Source of the DNA: Lachnospiraceae bacterium
Lineage (GTDB): Bacteria; Bacillota; Clostridia; Lachnospirales; Lachnospiraceae
Direction: 5' to 3'
Length of the DNA: 64,000 bases
Assembly: GCA_910575105.1 (NCBI GenBank)
Contig: CAJTDK010000007.1
Coordinates: 62,001 to 126,000 of the forward strand
Part shown: piece by piece, positions 41,673 through 50,852 of the stretch
Layout of the letters: the number at the start of each line of letters is the position of its first letter
How positions within the stretch are numbered: the first letter of the stretch is position 1
Position numbers and translations under genes: made by a program
Notes under the pieces: model-generated
The model's database searches: none
What the model saw: only the letters and a program-made list of their open reading frames with translations
Told to the model about the DNA's origin: nothing

Positions 41673-44123
41673 TTATGAAATATAAGTATGCCCGCTATCT
41701 TCCGTCATCTCTTCCAGCTCTTTCAGAGATGCCGTATGCCGTCCCCCGTCACTTGCATCGATAAACGTGACCCGGGTCTCCGTATATCCCACCAGGATGA
41801 TCGCTCTGTCCGCATCCCGCATCGCAATCACCGGCTTATCCTGACTAATAATATATAAGAGTTCCTCCGCCGTGCACCCGGTCAGGTCAAGCCCCGCCCG
41901 GCCGTTAAGCTGCGAGATCACCTCCAGCGGCGCCGTACCCGCATTAAGCTGTTTCCGCATATTATCAATCAGCACACTCTTTTCACTGATCGTGTGCCTA
42001 AGCTTCCGGTTTCCGCGCTCCCACACGTATTCCTGCTCCGAGGACACCACAACCCCGCTGTACCCGTCAGCCATCTTTATCGCCTCTCCTGCCTTCTCAA
42101 AGATTCCCTGGAGTTTCCCGTATCCGTACACCAGATAATGCTCTTCCTTCGGCTCCTCGTCAAAGGAGAACTCTCTCGGCTTTTCAAACAGCGCCTGTTT
42201 CGGCATCAGTATCTTCGGATCCTGGTTCTCGATCCCATTTCCAAAGACAATACGCATCTGACGCTGCTTCAGAGACGTGGTATAAGACCCAAGAGAAATA
42301 TTGCTCTCCTCCTGCTCCTCATTGTTGGTAATATACTCTTCGATGACCGGATTGTACACAGCGCCGCTTTTTGCAACCCGGTTAAGCGTGATCATATTGC
42401 CGTCAAACTGCGTGCTGAGAATGTACGTCCCTTCACTTTCATAAGTCTTGACCACCTTCCCCTTGCTGCTTCGTATCTCTATCCGGTACATCGGCGTGAT
42501 GCTCTCCCCAGAAAGCGTAACGCCCTCATCCTCTGCCTTCGCCAGCCCGTATACAAAATCCGTATCCATAAACCCGAGAGGAACGATGCTTTGTGTTCCC
42601 TCGCTCTCTACCTCCTGCTTTTTACCGGTGGAAAATGTAACAACCGTCACTTCACTGGACATGTTGCGCTGCCCCCCGCTCTGATACGCCATCCGTGTTC
42701 CGTCCCCGGACATGACATACTGCCCTTCCTTCAGATTATGGGCCAGCTCGAACATCCTGCCCTTGCCCAGTTCGATCTGATACAGCGTTCCGTCTGCCAG
42801 CACATACATGGTATCCTGCTCCACACTGTAGCAGATGAGCTGTCCAAGCTCCAGGGCTGCATGTGCATAAGATCTCTTTGTGGAGATAAACGCTTTCTCC
42901 TCCACATTATTTTCTTCCGTATCATAATAATATACCGCGACGCCAACCTCTCCTTCGTGCTCTCCCCGGTTCATATATCCATATACGGCAAAGGAAAGAT
43001 TGCCTTGTTTATCCATATCAAGGAGCCTTATCTCATGCTGCGCAGTCATGTTCCGCTCATCCTTGCCCTCCCCGGAATCAAAGCTGAATAACAGCGACAG
43101 CTCGTCCGCCTCCTTATTATAATTCCAAAGCTCATCCGCCTGGACGAACGCCAGCCGCGTGCCTTCCTCATTATCCATATACTGCGTATCCGGTTTCGCG
43201 ATGCCAAGGAGGATCCCTTTCCCATTCAGAACCTTTTTTGTCACATCGAATACCTGCTCCATCGTCCGATCGTAATCAAGTAGCAGCACCCGCTTATTAT
43301 CCGCTTTGTAGCGGATGCGGAAAAATTCTTTGACCTTATACCTGTCCTCCTCGTTCTCCTCGCCAATGCCGCGGATCTGGTACTGAAGCTGGACGGAGCA
43401 GGACGTATCGTTGATCTCCTTTATGAACCACCGCTCATTGCCCTCCACCTGCGGCTCTAAGTCTCCCCAGGTTACATGGTCATAATCCGAGTGGATCGTC
43501 ACATGCTGCAGCGTAGAATTGTCCCCTGTCTCGTCCGGCTCGATGGCCGTCCCGATTCCGACACCCTCCGCCTTGATCAGGGAATTTTCGTGGAAATTCT
43601 TAATATAATCCAGATATTCCAGCATATGCTTATCCTTTTCATCCACAATCCTGGTATAGTAATAGATGGATTTCCCGCCGGACAGCTTCAGCACGATCTC
43701 AAGCACCCTCTCCTGGGCGATCACGGACGGATCCTGCATAGCCACAGCCACTGATTCCCCGGGGCGCTCAACCTCCGCCTCCAAAAGCTTTTCCTCGCCG
43801 TCCAACGTAAAGATCTTGCACTGCATACTGTCGATCTCATTGTCATAAGGCTCAATCTGAACCTCTATCTTACCATTGGCCACCGGGGTAATCGTATCCC
43901 GCAGCGAGGAGATCTCCATCTCCTTCCCGTAGCCTGGCAAACCGTTCACAGAATATCCGTTGCTGGAAAAGGAAATCTGCGGATAAGTCGCCGCGTCCAT
44001 ATCTGCAGTCATACTGCCCTTATCCCTGTTCGTATAAAAACCGAACACCGTCGATGCGGCAATGAATATCACGATTAAAATAACTGCTTCCTGTATATAT
44101 CTCTTAAGCTTTCTCCTGTTCAT
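41673..44123 (-). CDS. Large membrane-anchored protein with propeller-like region and C39-like end
   Basis: An 816-residue protein. An N-terminal signal-anchor helix (about 12-30, AVILIVIFIAASTVFGF) places the rest outside the cell. The middle ~550 residues are beta-rich with repeated strand patterns (YVLADGTLYQIELGKG, YVMSGDGTRMAYQSGG, YILSTQFDGNMITLNRVAKS), like a beta-propeller. The last ~70 residues (VISQLNGRAGLDLTGCTAEE, KPVIAMRDADRAIILVGY) resemble C39-like papain-fold domains, but the usual Cys-His placement is not evident. It overlaps the start of the next gene upstream by 20 bases, so it is coupled to the methyltransferase. No function is assigned. Confidence 0.8.
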   Translation of the reverse strand: MNRRKLKRYIQEAVILIVIFIAASTVFGFYTNRDKGSMTADMDAATYPQISFSSNGYSVNGLPGYGKEMEISSLRDTITPVANGKIEVQIEPYDNEIDSMQCKIFTLDGEEKLLEAEVERPGESVAVAMQDPSVIAQERVLEIVLKLSGGKSIYYYTRIVDEKDKHMLEYLDYIKNFHENSLIKAEGVGIGTAIEPDETGDNSTLQHVTIHSDYDHVTWGDLEPQVEGNERWFIKEINDTSCSVQLQYQIRGIGEENEEDRYKVKEFFRIRYKADNKRVLLLDYDRTMEQVFDVTKKVLNGKGILLGIAKPDTQYMDNEEGTRLAFVQADELWNYNKEADELSLLFSFDSGEGKDERNMTAQHEIRLLDMDKQGNLSFAVYGYMNRGEHEGEVGVAVYYYDTEENNVEEKAFISTKRSYAHAALELGQLICYSVEQDTMYVLADGTLYQIELGKGRMFELAHNLKEGQYVMSGDGTRMAYQSGGQRNMSSEVTVVTFSTGKKQEVESEGTQSIVPLGFMDTDFVYGLAKAEDEGVTLSGESITPMYRIEIRSSKGKVVKTYESEGTYILSTQFDGNMITLNRVAKSGAVYNPVIEEYITNNEEQEESNISLGSYTTSLKQRQMRIVFGNGIENQDPKILMPKQALFEKPREFSFDEEPKEEHYLVYGYGKLQGIFEKAGEAIKMADGYSGVVVSSEQEYVWERGNRKLRHTISEKSVLIDNMRKQLNAGTAPLEVISQLNGRAGLDLTGCTAEELLYIISQDKPVIAMRDADRAIILVGYTETRVTFIDASDGGRHTASLKELEEMTEDSGHTYIS

Positions 44124-45309
44124 CCTCTACCCTCTTATCTGTCGACAGCCTGCCAATAGTCGGTGATATATGAAAAAAATCCTCGCAGGCCTTTATATTC
44201 TCCTCTGCGCACTTCCTTCCCTCTGCGCTTCCCGTCTTAACCCCACGGATCAATATATTCTTCGGCGTGTGCTCCATATCGATAAACTCCAGCACCTGCA
44301 CGTGATACCCGGCTCTTTCCAAATACTGGGCGCGCAGCCCGTCTGTGACAAGCGCAGCCATACGCTCCTTAAGAAGTCCGTACCGCATGACCGGCTCAAG
44401 CGCCAGGAGTCTTTCATCCCCGCACTTTTCCGCCCTCTGCATCTGGCTGTTCAGCTCATGCTGACAGCACGGCACAGACAGGATGACCTTCGCATCCCAC
44501 CCCACCGCCTTCGCAAGCGCATAATCCGTCGCCGTATCGCAGGCATGCAGCGTCACGACCATATCCACCCTGTCTGCGCCGGTATAATCTGCGATATTTC
44601 CCTCCAAAAATGTAAGCTTCTCATAACCGTATCTGGCCGCAAGGCTGCTGCACCGGCGGATGACCTCCTCCTTAAGATCCAGGCCGATGATACGGATATC
44701 GTACTTTTTTATCTCGTGAAGATAGTAATACATGGCAAAGGTGAGGTAAGATTTGCCGCACCCAAAATCCAGAACCGTAACTTCCCTGTCCCTTGGAAGC
44801 TTCGGCAGCACATCCTCAATAAACTCCAAAAAACGGTTGATCTGCCGGAATTTATCGAATCTGGAATGTACGATCTTCCCCTCCTTCGTCATCACGCCAA
44901 GATCCACAAGGAACGGAACCGCCTCTCCCTCCCTGAGAATATACTGCTTTTCCCGGTTGTGGGACAGAACCTCCCTTTCCTTCGGCAGGGTGCGCTTCTT
45001 TCTTCTGACGGTAATCTTCCCCTTCTTACTCACCAGAACCGTATAGGATTCCCGGCAGGTCTCCATCTGCAATTGTCTCAGCTCCTCCATATACGAAACA
45101 AGCCTTTCGTAGGCACCGTGCGCGTCAAGATTCTCATGGAACGCCTGATTATTCCGGAAGATCTCCAGCTGGAAGCCCGCTGCGCCCTTACAGGAAACCG
45201 GGCGCACCTTCACCTTGCTGATCCCGCCTTTACTCCGGGGATTACTCAATACTGCTGACAAAAATTCTTCATTCAAATTATCCTGTAATACTTTTCTTAA
45301 TTCACCCAT
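44104..45309 (-). CDS. Class I SAM-dependent methyltransferase
   Basis: A 401-residue protein. The N-terminal ~150 residues are unassigned. The Rossmann methyltransferase begins at about residue 178 with VTVLDFGCGKSYLTFAMYYY, followed by IIGLDLKEEVIRR and VTLHACDTATDYALAKAV, typical of the Methyltransf_32 group. A PCCQHELN motif follows. These resemble RNA-modifying or GSTCD-like methyltransferases; the target is not known. There is no ribosome site before the ATG, and the -10 box ends only about ten bases upstream, so the mRNA may be leaderless. It is translationally coupled to the large membrane protein downstream. Confidence 0.85.
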   Translation of the reverse strand: MGELRKVLQDNLNEEFLSAVLSNPRSKGGISKVKVRPVSCKGAAGFQLEIFRNNQAFHENLDAHGAYERLVSYMEELRQLQMETCRESYTVLVSKKGKITVRRKKRTLPKEREVLSHNREKQYILREGEAVPFLVDLGVMTKEGKIVHSRFDKFRQINRFLEFIEDVLPKLPRDREVTVLDFGCGKSYLTFAMYYYLHEIKKYDIRIIGLDLKEEVIRRCSSLAARYGYEKLTFLEGNIADYTGADRVDMVVTLHACDTATDYALAKAVGWDAKVILSVPCCQHELNSQMQRAEKCGDERLLALEPVMRYGLLKERMAALVTDGLRAQYLERAGYHVQVLEFIDMEHTPKNILIRGVKTGSAEGRKCAEENIKACEDFFHISPTIGRLSTDKRVEDEQEKA

Positions 45310-45318
45310 AACATTAAC

Positions 45319-45347
45319 ATTGTAATGTTTTTTGGGTCAAGGTGCAA
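45319..45347 (-). promoter_or_regulatory. Promoter of the methyltransferase operon
   Basis: On the minus strand TTGCAC (45347-45342), a 17-base spacer and TACAAT (45324-45319). The -10 box ends ten bases before the ATG, leaving a leader of about three bases. Confidence 0.5.
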
Positions 45348-45441
45348 GTAACAATAGATACTTTTACACAATTTACATATTTAGTGCTATAATGGGGCTA
45401 GTGTACTAACACCAGATTATTTTTGAAAGCAGGTATCAGAT

Positions 45442-46251
45442 GTGGATAAATTAGACATAAAACTATGGACACTGGCGGCGAGGGGGCAGATCGTCCCCGA
45501 CCGCTCTCTTTTAAAAACTCCGGCGCAGATCAAAGCGATCAAAAAAAGCGCTGCCCTGAATACAGCCGTGCTTGACCACGTCGCTGCGCATATCCATGCC
45601 GGTATGAACACAGAAGAGATCGACAGGCTCGTCTATGACTTCACCACGAAGTACGGCGGGATCCCTGCGCCGCTGCATTACCAGGGATTCCCGAAGAGCG
45701 TGTGCACCTCCGTCAACAATGTCATCTGCCACGGCATCCCGGACAAATACGAATTTCTAGAGGAAGGAGATATCATCAATGTGGACGTCTCAACGGTCCT
45801 TAACGGCTATTACTCCGATGCATCCCGGATGTTCATGATCGGGGAGCCCTCCCCGGAGGCCCGGCAGCTTGTGCGCGTATCCAGAGAATGTGTCGAGCTG
45901 GGGCTTAAAGCCGCCAGGCCATGGGGGCACTTAGGAGACATCGCCCACGCGATCAATACACATGCCCAGAGACACGGCTACTCTGTCGTGGAAGACATCG
46001 GCGGCCATGGCATCGGCCTTGAATTCCACGAGGATCCTTTTGTCAGCTACGTCACGCCCAAAGGCAGCGAGATGGTCCTTGTACCAGGCATGATGTTCAC
46101 CATCGAACCGATGATCAACGAAGGGAGCTGTGATTTCTTCGTTGACGAAGACAACGGCTGGACAGTCTATACGATTGATGACGGCCTGTCCGCACAGACG
46201 GAATACATGGTTCTTGTAACGGAAAACGGCGTCGAAGTATTATCAAAATAA
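45442..46251 (+). CDS. map: Type I methionine aminopeptidase
   Basis: A 269-residue protein. The pita-bread fold has all five metal ligands: Asp in NVDVSTVLNG, Asp in YSDASRMF, His in GGHGIGLEFH, Glu in FTIEPMINEG and Glu in TEYMVLV. It removes initiator methionine co-translationally. The start is a GTG at 45442; the overlapping ATG one base earlier reads into a stop after three codons. It is about 20 residues longer at the N-terminus than E. coli Map. It is a stand-alone copy, not the one usually found in ribosomal operons. Confidence 0.95.
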   Translation: MDKLDIKLWTLAARGQIVPDRSLLKTPAQIKAIKKSAALNTAVLDHVAAHIHAGMNTEEIDRLVYDFTTKYGGIPAPLHYQGFPKSVCTSVNNVICHGIPDKYEFLEEGDIINVDVSTVLNGYYSDASRMFMIGEPSPEARQLVRVSRECVELGLKAARPWGHLGDIAHAINTHAQRHGYSVVEDIGGHGIGLEFHEDPFVSYVTPKGSEMVLVPGMMFTIEPMINEGSCDFFVDEDNGWTVYTIDDGLSAQTEYMVLVTENGVEVLSK

Positions 46252-46256
46252 ACGAA

Positions 46257-46290
46257 CAGTTCAGCTTTTAACGGCTGAACTGCTTTTCTT
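46257..46290 (+). terminator. Intrinsic terminator of map
   Basis: CAGTTCAGC (46257-46265) pairs with GCTGAACTG (46274-46282), followed by CTTTTCTT. Confidence 0.88.
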
Positions 46291-46365
46291 CTATATACTA
46301 TAGCGCTTTAATCTGACGTTATCCTTTAAACGGATGCTTTGGCCTTTTTTATCATAGATGTGATA

Positions 46366-48405
46366 CTATCTGATATTTTCTACGATCAGCGCTGACTGGG
46401 CGCCCATATTCACGACCATCTCTCCGCCCCGCACCAGGTATTCATCACGCGAAATGGTATATCCCTTTACATAAGAATACATTAATCTCTGCATCTTCCC
46501 GCGCATAGGCACGCCAATCCTCCAGACAGGCACCGTCACCTCCACAAAATCACTATGGTTGTTGATGATCACGACGATCTGCTCATCCTCGGTAAAACGC
46601 CCGTAGGCAAGCACGTTGTTATCACCCCACAGAAGCTGGATAGAGCCGTTGCGGAGCGCCTGACTGCTTTTATGGATTCTGATGATATCCCGGTGAAACT
46701 CGATCAGCTCCTGATTCTCATTGCCCCACGGATAGGTCCGCCGGTTATCTGGATCCGTGAACCCGCATACGCCCGCCTCATCTCCGTAATAGACCGTCGG
46801 CGCCCCGACCCAGGTCATCTGCATAACGACAGCCTCCCGCATAACCGCGAGATTCACATACTCCTCCGCCGCTTCCGGGCCTTTTTCCGCGACCCTTCCC
46901 ACCACATGGTTCGTCCTCGTGAGAAATCTGGAGTGGTCATGGTTGGACAGCTCGTTCATCGCTACCTCCAGAGACGGCGTAAGCATCCTGGACATATAGT
47001 GATTCATCGTGCTTTGGAAATACTCCGCATTTCCCAGAAGATCTTCGTTCCTCTCGTCACTGTGCTTCTCCATCCCGGTCAAAAACCAGGTGACCGGCTC
47101 CATAAACGCATCATAGTTCATCACGCTGTCCCACTCGTCTCCCTGAAGCCAGCTGCTGGGATCTCCATAATGCTCTGCCAGAATCAGCGCATCCGGGTTC
47201 GCTTCCTTGACTGCGGCACGGAATTTCTTCCAGAAGCTGTGATTATACTCGCTGCTGTGTCCGAGGTCAGCCGCCACGTCCAGACGCCATCCATCCACAT
47301 TGTAAGGCGGGGATACCCATTTTTTCCCGACCTTTATGATATAATCTTCAAGCTCTTTTGAGCCTTCATAGTTGAGCTTCGGCAGAGTATCATGGCTCCA
47401 CCAGCCGTCATAGCTGCGGTTATAAGGCCACTTCCCGTCCTCATTCTCTCGGAAATCGAAATAGCTCCGGTACGGGCTGTCTGCACTGATGTACGCTCCG
47501 GGAGCATACTCCTCCTGGTTTTCGTAGATACGCTCTCTGTCCATCCATTTATTAAAGGATCCGCAATGATTGAACACGCCGTCGAGGATCACCTTCATGC
47601 CCCGCCGGTGAAGCTCCTCCACAAGCCTGACAAACAGCGCATTGCTCGCCTCGAGGTTCTTAAGGCCGGCAACACGTTTCTGATATTTGGTCGCATGGGA
47701 ATTATCGCTGTCCCCGTCCGCCAGCACCTCCCCGCCGTCCTCAACAATCACGCCAAAATGCGGGTCTATATAATCATAATCCTGAATATCATACTTATGG
47801 TTAGACGGCGAGACAAACAGCGGGTTAAAATAAATCACCTCAACCCCCAGATCCTGAAGATAATCAAGCTTATCCATCACTCCCTGAAGATCCCCGCCGT
47901 AAAACTCCCTGACCCCCATCGTGGCAGGGTACTTATTCCAGTCCGTCACCTTCCGGCTATAATCACCGATGTAGAAATACTCATTGTTCTCCACGTCATT
48001 CGTCGTATCGCCGTTATAAAACCGGTCGGTATAGATCTGGTACATGACAGCGCCCCTTGCCCACTCCGGCGTGGAAAACCCCGGCATGATCTTAAAGTCA
48101 TAGAGGCAGGACCGGGCATCAGACACACCGCAGCGGTTATAATAGCATACCTGCTCTTTATCCGATATTTCAAAGCAGTAGCTGAATGGTTCTTCGCCGA
48201 GCTTCCAGTCGATGGAATAGTAGTCAAACTCTCCCTCCGCCGACTCTTTACTTACATTATATCTATCTTCTCCAGTGACAAGGCAGACACGGACAGCGTC
48301 CTCCTTAGCCGTCCGGAACCTTAATGTCACGATCTGATTGCAGTCTGGCTCCTGCGGTGAAACATACCACCTGGAGCCATCGCAAAATAATGCCTGTTTA
48401 TTCAT
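46366..48405 (-). CDS. GH13 glycoside hydrolase, neopullulanase/maltogenic amylase type
   Basis: A 679-residue enzyme from the ATG at 48405 (GAGG upstream). The N-terminal ~115 residues look like the CBM34-type beta domain found in neopullulanase and maltogenic amylases (WYVSPQEPDCNQIVTLRFRT). The barrel has VILDGVFNHCG, the nucleophile Asp in VDGWRLDVAADLG, the acid/base Glu in LILAEHYGDPSSW and the third Asp in LSNHDHSRFL. The lack of a signal peptide points to the cytosol. It would hydrolyse maltodextrins, pullulan-type links or cyclodextrins. It follows ftsH on the same strand. Confidence 0.93.
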   Translation of the reverse strand: MNKQALFCDGSRWYVSPQEPDCNQIVTLRFRTAKEDAVRVCLVTGEDRYNVSKESAEGEFDYYSIDWKLGEEPFSYCFEISDKEQVCYYNRCGVSDARSCLYDFKIMPGFSTPEWARGAVMYQIYTDRFYNGDTTNDVENNEYFYIGDYSRKVTDWNKYPATMGVREFYGGDLQGVMDKLDYLQDLGVEVIYFNPLFVSPSNHKYDIQDYDYIDPHFGVIVEDGGEVLADGDSDNSHATKYQKRVAGLKNLEASNALFVRLVEELHRRGMKVILDGVFNHCGSFNKWMDRERIYENQEEYAPGAYISADSPYRSYFDFRENEDGKWPYNRSYDGWWSHDTLPKLNYEGSKELEDYIIKVGKKWVSPPYNVDGWRLDVAADLGHSSEYNHSFWKKFRAAVKEANPDALILAEHYGDPSSWLQGDEWDSVMNYDAFMEPVTWFLTGMEKHSDERNEDLLGNAEYFQSTMNHYMSRMLTPSLEVAMNELSNHDHSRFLTRTNHVVGRVAEKGPEAAEEYVNLAVMREAVVMQMTWVGAPTVYYGDEAGVCGFTDPDNRRTYPWGNENQELIEFHRDIIRIHKSSQALRNGSIQLLWGDNNVLAYGRFTEDEQIVVIINNHSDFVEVTVPVWRIGVPMRGKMQRLMYSYVKGYTISRDEYLVRGGEMVVNMGAQSALIVENIR

Positions 48406-48434
48406 GTATCCTCGCCCTCTCAATTGCTCTGCTG

Positions 48435-50309
48435 TTATACCTGTACCATCTCTCCAGATTCTCCCGTCCTTCCCGGCTGAAACAGCGCTTCAAACTCTTC
48501 TCTGGAAATCTTCTCCTTCTCTAAAAGAAGTCCCGCGCACGCGTGAAGCACGCTGTCATATTCCCGTATGATCGACTTTGCCTTCGAATAGCATTCATCA
48601 ATAATACGCTTCACCTCTTGGTCAATAACCGTTGCCATACTCTCCCCGTATCCTCTCGACGCATGTGCGAGGTCGCGCCCGATAAACACCTCATCACTGT
48701 CATTGTCATAATTGATCAGTCCCACTGTCTCAGACATGCCGAACTTCGTCACCATAGACTTGGCAAGGCTGGTTGCCTGCTTGATATCCTGGGACGCACC
48801 CGTAGTAATATCATCAAACACTTCCTCCTCGGCAACACGTCCGCCGAGGGATACGATAATATCCTGAAGCATCTTTCCCTTCGTATTAAACATCTCGTCC
48901 TTCTCCGGAAGGGGCATCGTATAGCCGCCCGCCCCGCCTGTGGGGATGATCGAGACACTGTAGACCGGCCCAACGTCCGGCAGCACATGGAACAGTATGG
49001 CATGGCCCGCCTCGTGGAACGCCGTGATCTTCTTCTCCTTGTCAGAGATGATCCGGCTCTTCTTCTCCGCGCCGATGCCTACCTTTACAAACGCCTTCTT
49101 GATATCCTCCTGTACTAAAAACACCCGGTTATCCTTAGCCGCAAGAATCGCCGCCTCATTAAGCAGGTTCTCAAGATCTGCTCCGGTAAATCCTGCCGTC
49201 GTCTGCGCGATCTGCTTAAGGTCAATCTCCTCGCTGAGCGGCTTGCCCTTGGCATGGACAGCCAGAATCTCTTCCCTGCCCCGCACATCCGGCCGGCCAA
49301 CCATGACCTTCCGGTCAAATCTTCCGGGACGTAAGATCGCCGGGTCTAAGATGTCAACCCTGTTGGTCGCCGCCATGACGATGATCCCTTCATTCACGCC
49401 GAAGCCGTCCATCTCCACCAAAAGCTGGTTGAGCGTCTGCTCCCTCTCGTCATGTCCGCCGCCCATCCCGGTACCTCTGCGGCGGGCAACCGCATCAATC
49501 TCGTCGATAAAGATGATACACGGGGCGTTCTTCTTCGCTTCCTCGAACAGATCTCTGACACGGGACGCCCCGACTCCCACGAACATCTCTACAAAATCAG
49601 AACCGGAGATGGTAAAGAAGGGCACGCCCGCCTCGCCTGCCACCGCCTTGGCAAGCAGCGTCTTACCGGTTCCCGGAGGACCCACAAGCAGGACGCCCTT
49701 AGGAATCCTTGCGCCGACCTGAATATATTTTTTCGGAGATTTTAAAAAATCCACGATCTCCTCCAGTTCCTCCTTCTCCTCCTGAAGGCCTGCCACCTTC
49801 GCAAAGGTCACATTATTCTCCCCGTCCCTGCTCAGCTTCGCACGGCTCTTCCCAAAGTTCATCGCCTTTGTATTCGCGCTGCCGCCCTGACGGTTCATCA
49901 GCATGAAAATAAGCGCGATACCGCCGATCATCAAAAGCATCGGCACGATCGTGTTGGCGAACCAGCTCTCCTGCGGAACGTTGGACATTGTATAATTCTC
50001 TATCCCCTTATCCCGGAGATACTTCTGGAGCTCATTGATATCTGATACATAAAGATACCGGACTTCCGTATCCGTCCCATCCTCGCCGCTCCTAAGCTCG
50101 ATCTCCACCCGTCCGGTAGGAACGTTCTTATTCTGTGTGATGTTGACCGCTCTAACATTACCGCCCGCGATCACCTGCTCAAATTCTTTCCAGTTCAGCT
50201 CACTGTCCCGCTGGTCCATCTGGTTCGTAAACCACAATGCCCCGAATAAAAATAGTATAAATATCAGCACGCTCACGCCGCCGATTCCTCTGGTCCTTCT
50301 CTCGTTCAA
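48435..50309 (-). CDS. ftsH: ATP-dependent zinc metalloprotease FtsH
   Basis: A 624-residue protein. Two membrane helices (about 10-28 and 112-132) flank a short extracytoplasmic domain. The AAA+ domain has Walker A GPPGTGKT, Walker [10 protein letters not shown], the SRH region ([20 protein letters not shown]), and the zinc peptidase motif HEAGH. It degrades membrane and regulatory proteins. The start is a TTG at 50309, eight bases after AAGGAGG; no ATG is placed as well. It is downstream of hpt in the conserved tilS-hpt-ftsH order. Confidence 0.97.
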   Translation of the reverse strand: MNERRTRGIGGVSVLIFILFLFGALWFTNQMDQRDSELNWKEFEQVIAGGNVRAVNITQNKNVPTGRVEIELRSGEDGTDTEVRYLYVSDINELQKYLRDKGIENYTMSNVPQESWFANTIVPMLLMIGGIALIFMLMNRQGGSANTKAMNFGKSRAKLSRDGENNVTFAKVAGLQEEKEELEEIVDFLKSPKKYIQVGARIPKGVLLVGPPGTGKTLLAKAVAGEAGVPFFTISGSDFVEMFVGVGASRVRDLFEEAKKNAPCIIFIDEIDAVARRRGTGMGGGHDEREQTLNQLLVEMDGFGVNEGIIVMAATNRVDILDPAILRPGRFDRKVMVGRPDVRGREEILAVHAKGKPLSEEIDLKQIAQTTAGFTGADLENLLNEAAILAAKDNRVFLVQEDIKKAFVKVGIGAEKKSRIISDKEKKITAFHEAGHAILFHVLPDVGPVYSVSIIPTGGAGGYTMPLPEKDEMFNTKGKMLQDIIVSLGGRVAEEEVFDDITTGASQDIKQATSLAKSMVTKFGMSETVGLINYDNDSDEVFIGRDLAHASRGYGESMATVIDQEVKRIIDECYSKAKSIIREYDSVLHACAGLLLEKEKISREEFEALFQPGRTGESGEMVQV

Positions 50310-50324
50310 CTCTTAAGCCTCCTT

Positions 50325-50852
50325 CTACTCAACACCTTCTACAACACCGATGTATGGTAGATTTCTATATTTTTGTGCGTAATCAAGCCCATATCCAACC
50401 ACAAATTCATCCGGTATCTCATATCCTGTATAATCAACCTTCACATCCTTCACCCTGCGCTCTGGCTTGTCAAGAAGCGTGCAGAACTTTAAACTTCTCG
50501 GCCGCCTCTTTCTGAGGATGTCCGCCAGATAATAAAGCGTCCTGCCAGAATCAATGATGTCCTCCACGATGATGACATCCTTGCCCTCTATCGGCTCGTC
50601 AAGATCCTTGACGATCTTCACGATCCCGCTGGAGGAAGTGCCGTCACCGTAGCTGCTCACACTCATAAAATCTATAGAGACCGGCACGGTGATCCGCTTT
50701 GCCAGCTCGCACATAAAAAACACCCCGCCCTTCAAGATACAGATCAGATGAACCTGCCGTCCGGCATAATCCTCACTGATCTGCTTTCCAATCTCCTCGA
50801 TCCTCTTCGCGGCCTCCTCTTCGGGAATCAACACCCTTACCGTCTCCGCCAT
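50325..50852 (-). CDS. hpt: Hypoxanthine phosphoribosyltransferase
   Basis: A 175-residue protein from the ATG at 50852 (GGAGG nine bases upstream). The PRPP-binding motif is VIIVEDIIDSGRTLYYL, with LICILKGGVFFMCELAKRI near the N-terminus and FVVGYGLDYAQKYRNLPYIG at the end. It salvages hypoxanthine and guanine to IMP/GMP. Its first 80 bases overlap the tilS 3' end in a different frame. It lies between tilS and ftsH as in B. subtilis. Confidence 0.97.
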   Translation of the reverse strand: MAETVRVLIPEEEAAKRIEEIGKQISEDYAGRQVHLICILKGGVFFMCELAKRITVPVSIDFMSVSSYGDGTSSSGIVKIVKDLDEPIEGKDVIIVEDIIDSGRTLYYLADILRKRRPRSLKFCTLLDKPERRVKDVKVDYTGYEIPDEFVVGYGLDYAQKYRNLPYIGVVEGVE

